This document shows positions 15,392 through 15,583 of a DNA stretch of 15,583 nucleotides, piece after piece. The notes under the pieces were generated by a model that did not search any database, had not been told where the DNA came from, and was given only the letters and a program-made list of their open reading frames with translations. The position numbers were made by a program, and so were the translations under genes. Source of the DNA: Pseudomonadota bacterium (GTDB taxonomy: Bacteria; Pseudomonadota; Gammaproteobacteria; Acidiferrobacterales; UBA6901); NCBI GenBank assembly GCA_021783175.1, contig JAJXUF010000074.1:1-15583 (forward strand). Direction: 5' to 3'. Numbering within the stretch: the stretch's first letter is position 1; every line of letters begins with the position of its first letter.

Positions 15392-15583
15392 ATGAAGCGC
15401 ATTCAAACCGCATTGATTTGTTGCAGCAAAGCGCTGTTCCTCGCGAGTGTTTTCGGTGTCTCTGCCTGCAGCACCGACTCAGCAAAACACGTTGTCTACG
15501 ACACTCTCCAGAACTACAGCCAACTACAGTGCCAAAAGGTTCCGTCAGCCAATTGCCCGAAGGGCAAGAGCTACGAGGACTAT
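15392..15583 (+). CDS. Small Cys-containing lipoprotein (3' end beyond window)
   Basis: The frame opens at ATG 15392, with AAAGG about ten bases upstream, and is still open at the window edge after 64 codons. The N-terminus MKRIQTALICCSKALFLASV leads to lipobox VSAC, lipidation expected at Cys26, so the product is an envelope lipoprotein. The mature part contains YDTLQNYSQLQCQKV, a second cysteine at 55 and PKGKSYEDY. This pattern, a short amphipathic helix, two cysteines and a final SYxDY, resembles a widespread class of tiny proteobacterial lipoproteins of unknown function, usually about 60-90 residues, so only a few codons are probably missing. The preceding inverted repeats lie in its upstream region and could affect its expression. 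Confidence 0.75.
   Translation, partial: MKRIQTALICCSKALFLASVFGVSACSTDSAKHVVYDTLQNYSQLQCQKVPSANCPKGKSYEDY

Overview
The window looks like a proteobacterial chromosome segment with a Gram-negative envelope. It carries a periplasmic alpha-2-macroglobulin paired with a class A PBP1C, several lipoproteins with lipobox signals, and a protein with a C-terminal TonB-like domain. The main genes look moderately GC-rich, while the intergenic stretches and the left edge look AT-richer (judged by eye). I cannot place it below phylum level. Almost every recognisable product is exported, so this is an envelope and secreted-protein region. I saw no tRNA, rRNA, CRISPR array or intact transposase.

Layout: (1) Bases 1-888, + strand. 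A truncated gene end overlaps a 24-codon ORF, followed one base later by a two-helix membrane protein; an AT-rich orphan gene of 110 codons comes next. (2) Bases 889-1369 hold no convincing gene. (3) Bases 1370-9881, - strand, read in transcription order: LprI/DUF1311 family protein, DUF3617-like lipoprotein, a possible 56-aa ORF, a very large alpha-2-macroglobulin, and PBP1C (pbpC). The last two overlap by 23 bases. Together they suggest an envelope-protection set: a protease trap, a peptidoglycan synthase and a lysozyme-inhibitor-like protein. The macroglobulin has lost the thioester motif that PBP1C-linked members normally carry. (4) Bases 9882-10529 are mostly non-coding, with one possible small ORF that has a strong ribosome binding site. 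(5) Bases 10530-13402, - strand, encode two exported beta-propeller proteins of different families: an RCC1-repeat protein with eight repeat units, then a seven-bladed lactonase-like lipoprotein. A one-blade relic lies between them. (6) Bases 13774-15036, + strand, encode an exported protein with two retropepsin-like aspartic protease domains and a TonB-like C-terminus. (7) Bases 15037-15391 hold a nested inverted-repeat structure of about 170 bp. (8) The window ends inside a small lipoprotein gene.

The best leads are the thioester-less macroglobulin beside pbpC, the tandem retropepsin plus TonB-like fusion, the paired propeller genes with a blade relic, and the nested inverted-repeat element. 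All functional statements come from reading the translated sequence, not from database searches.
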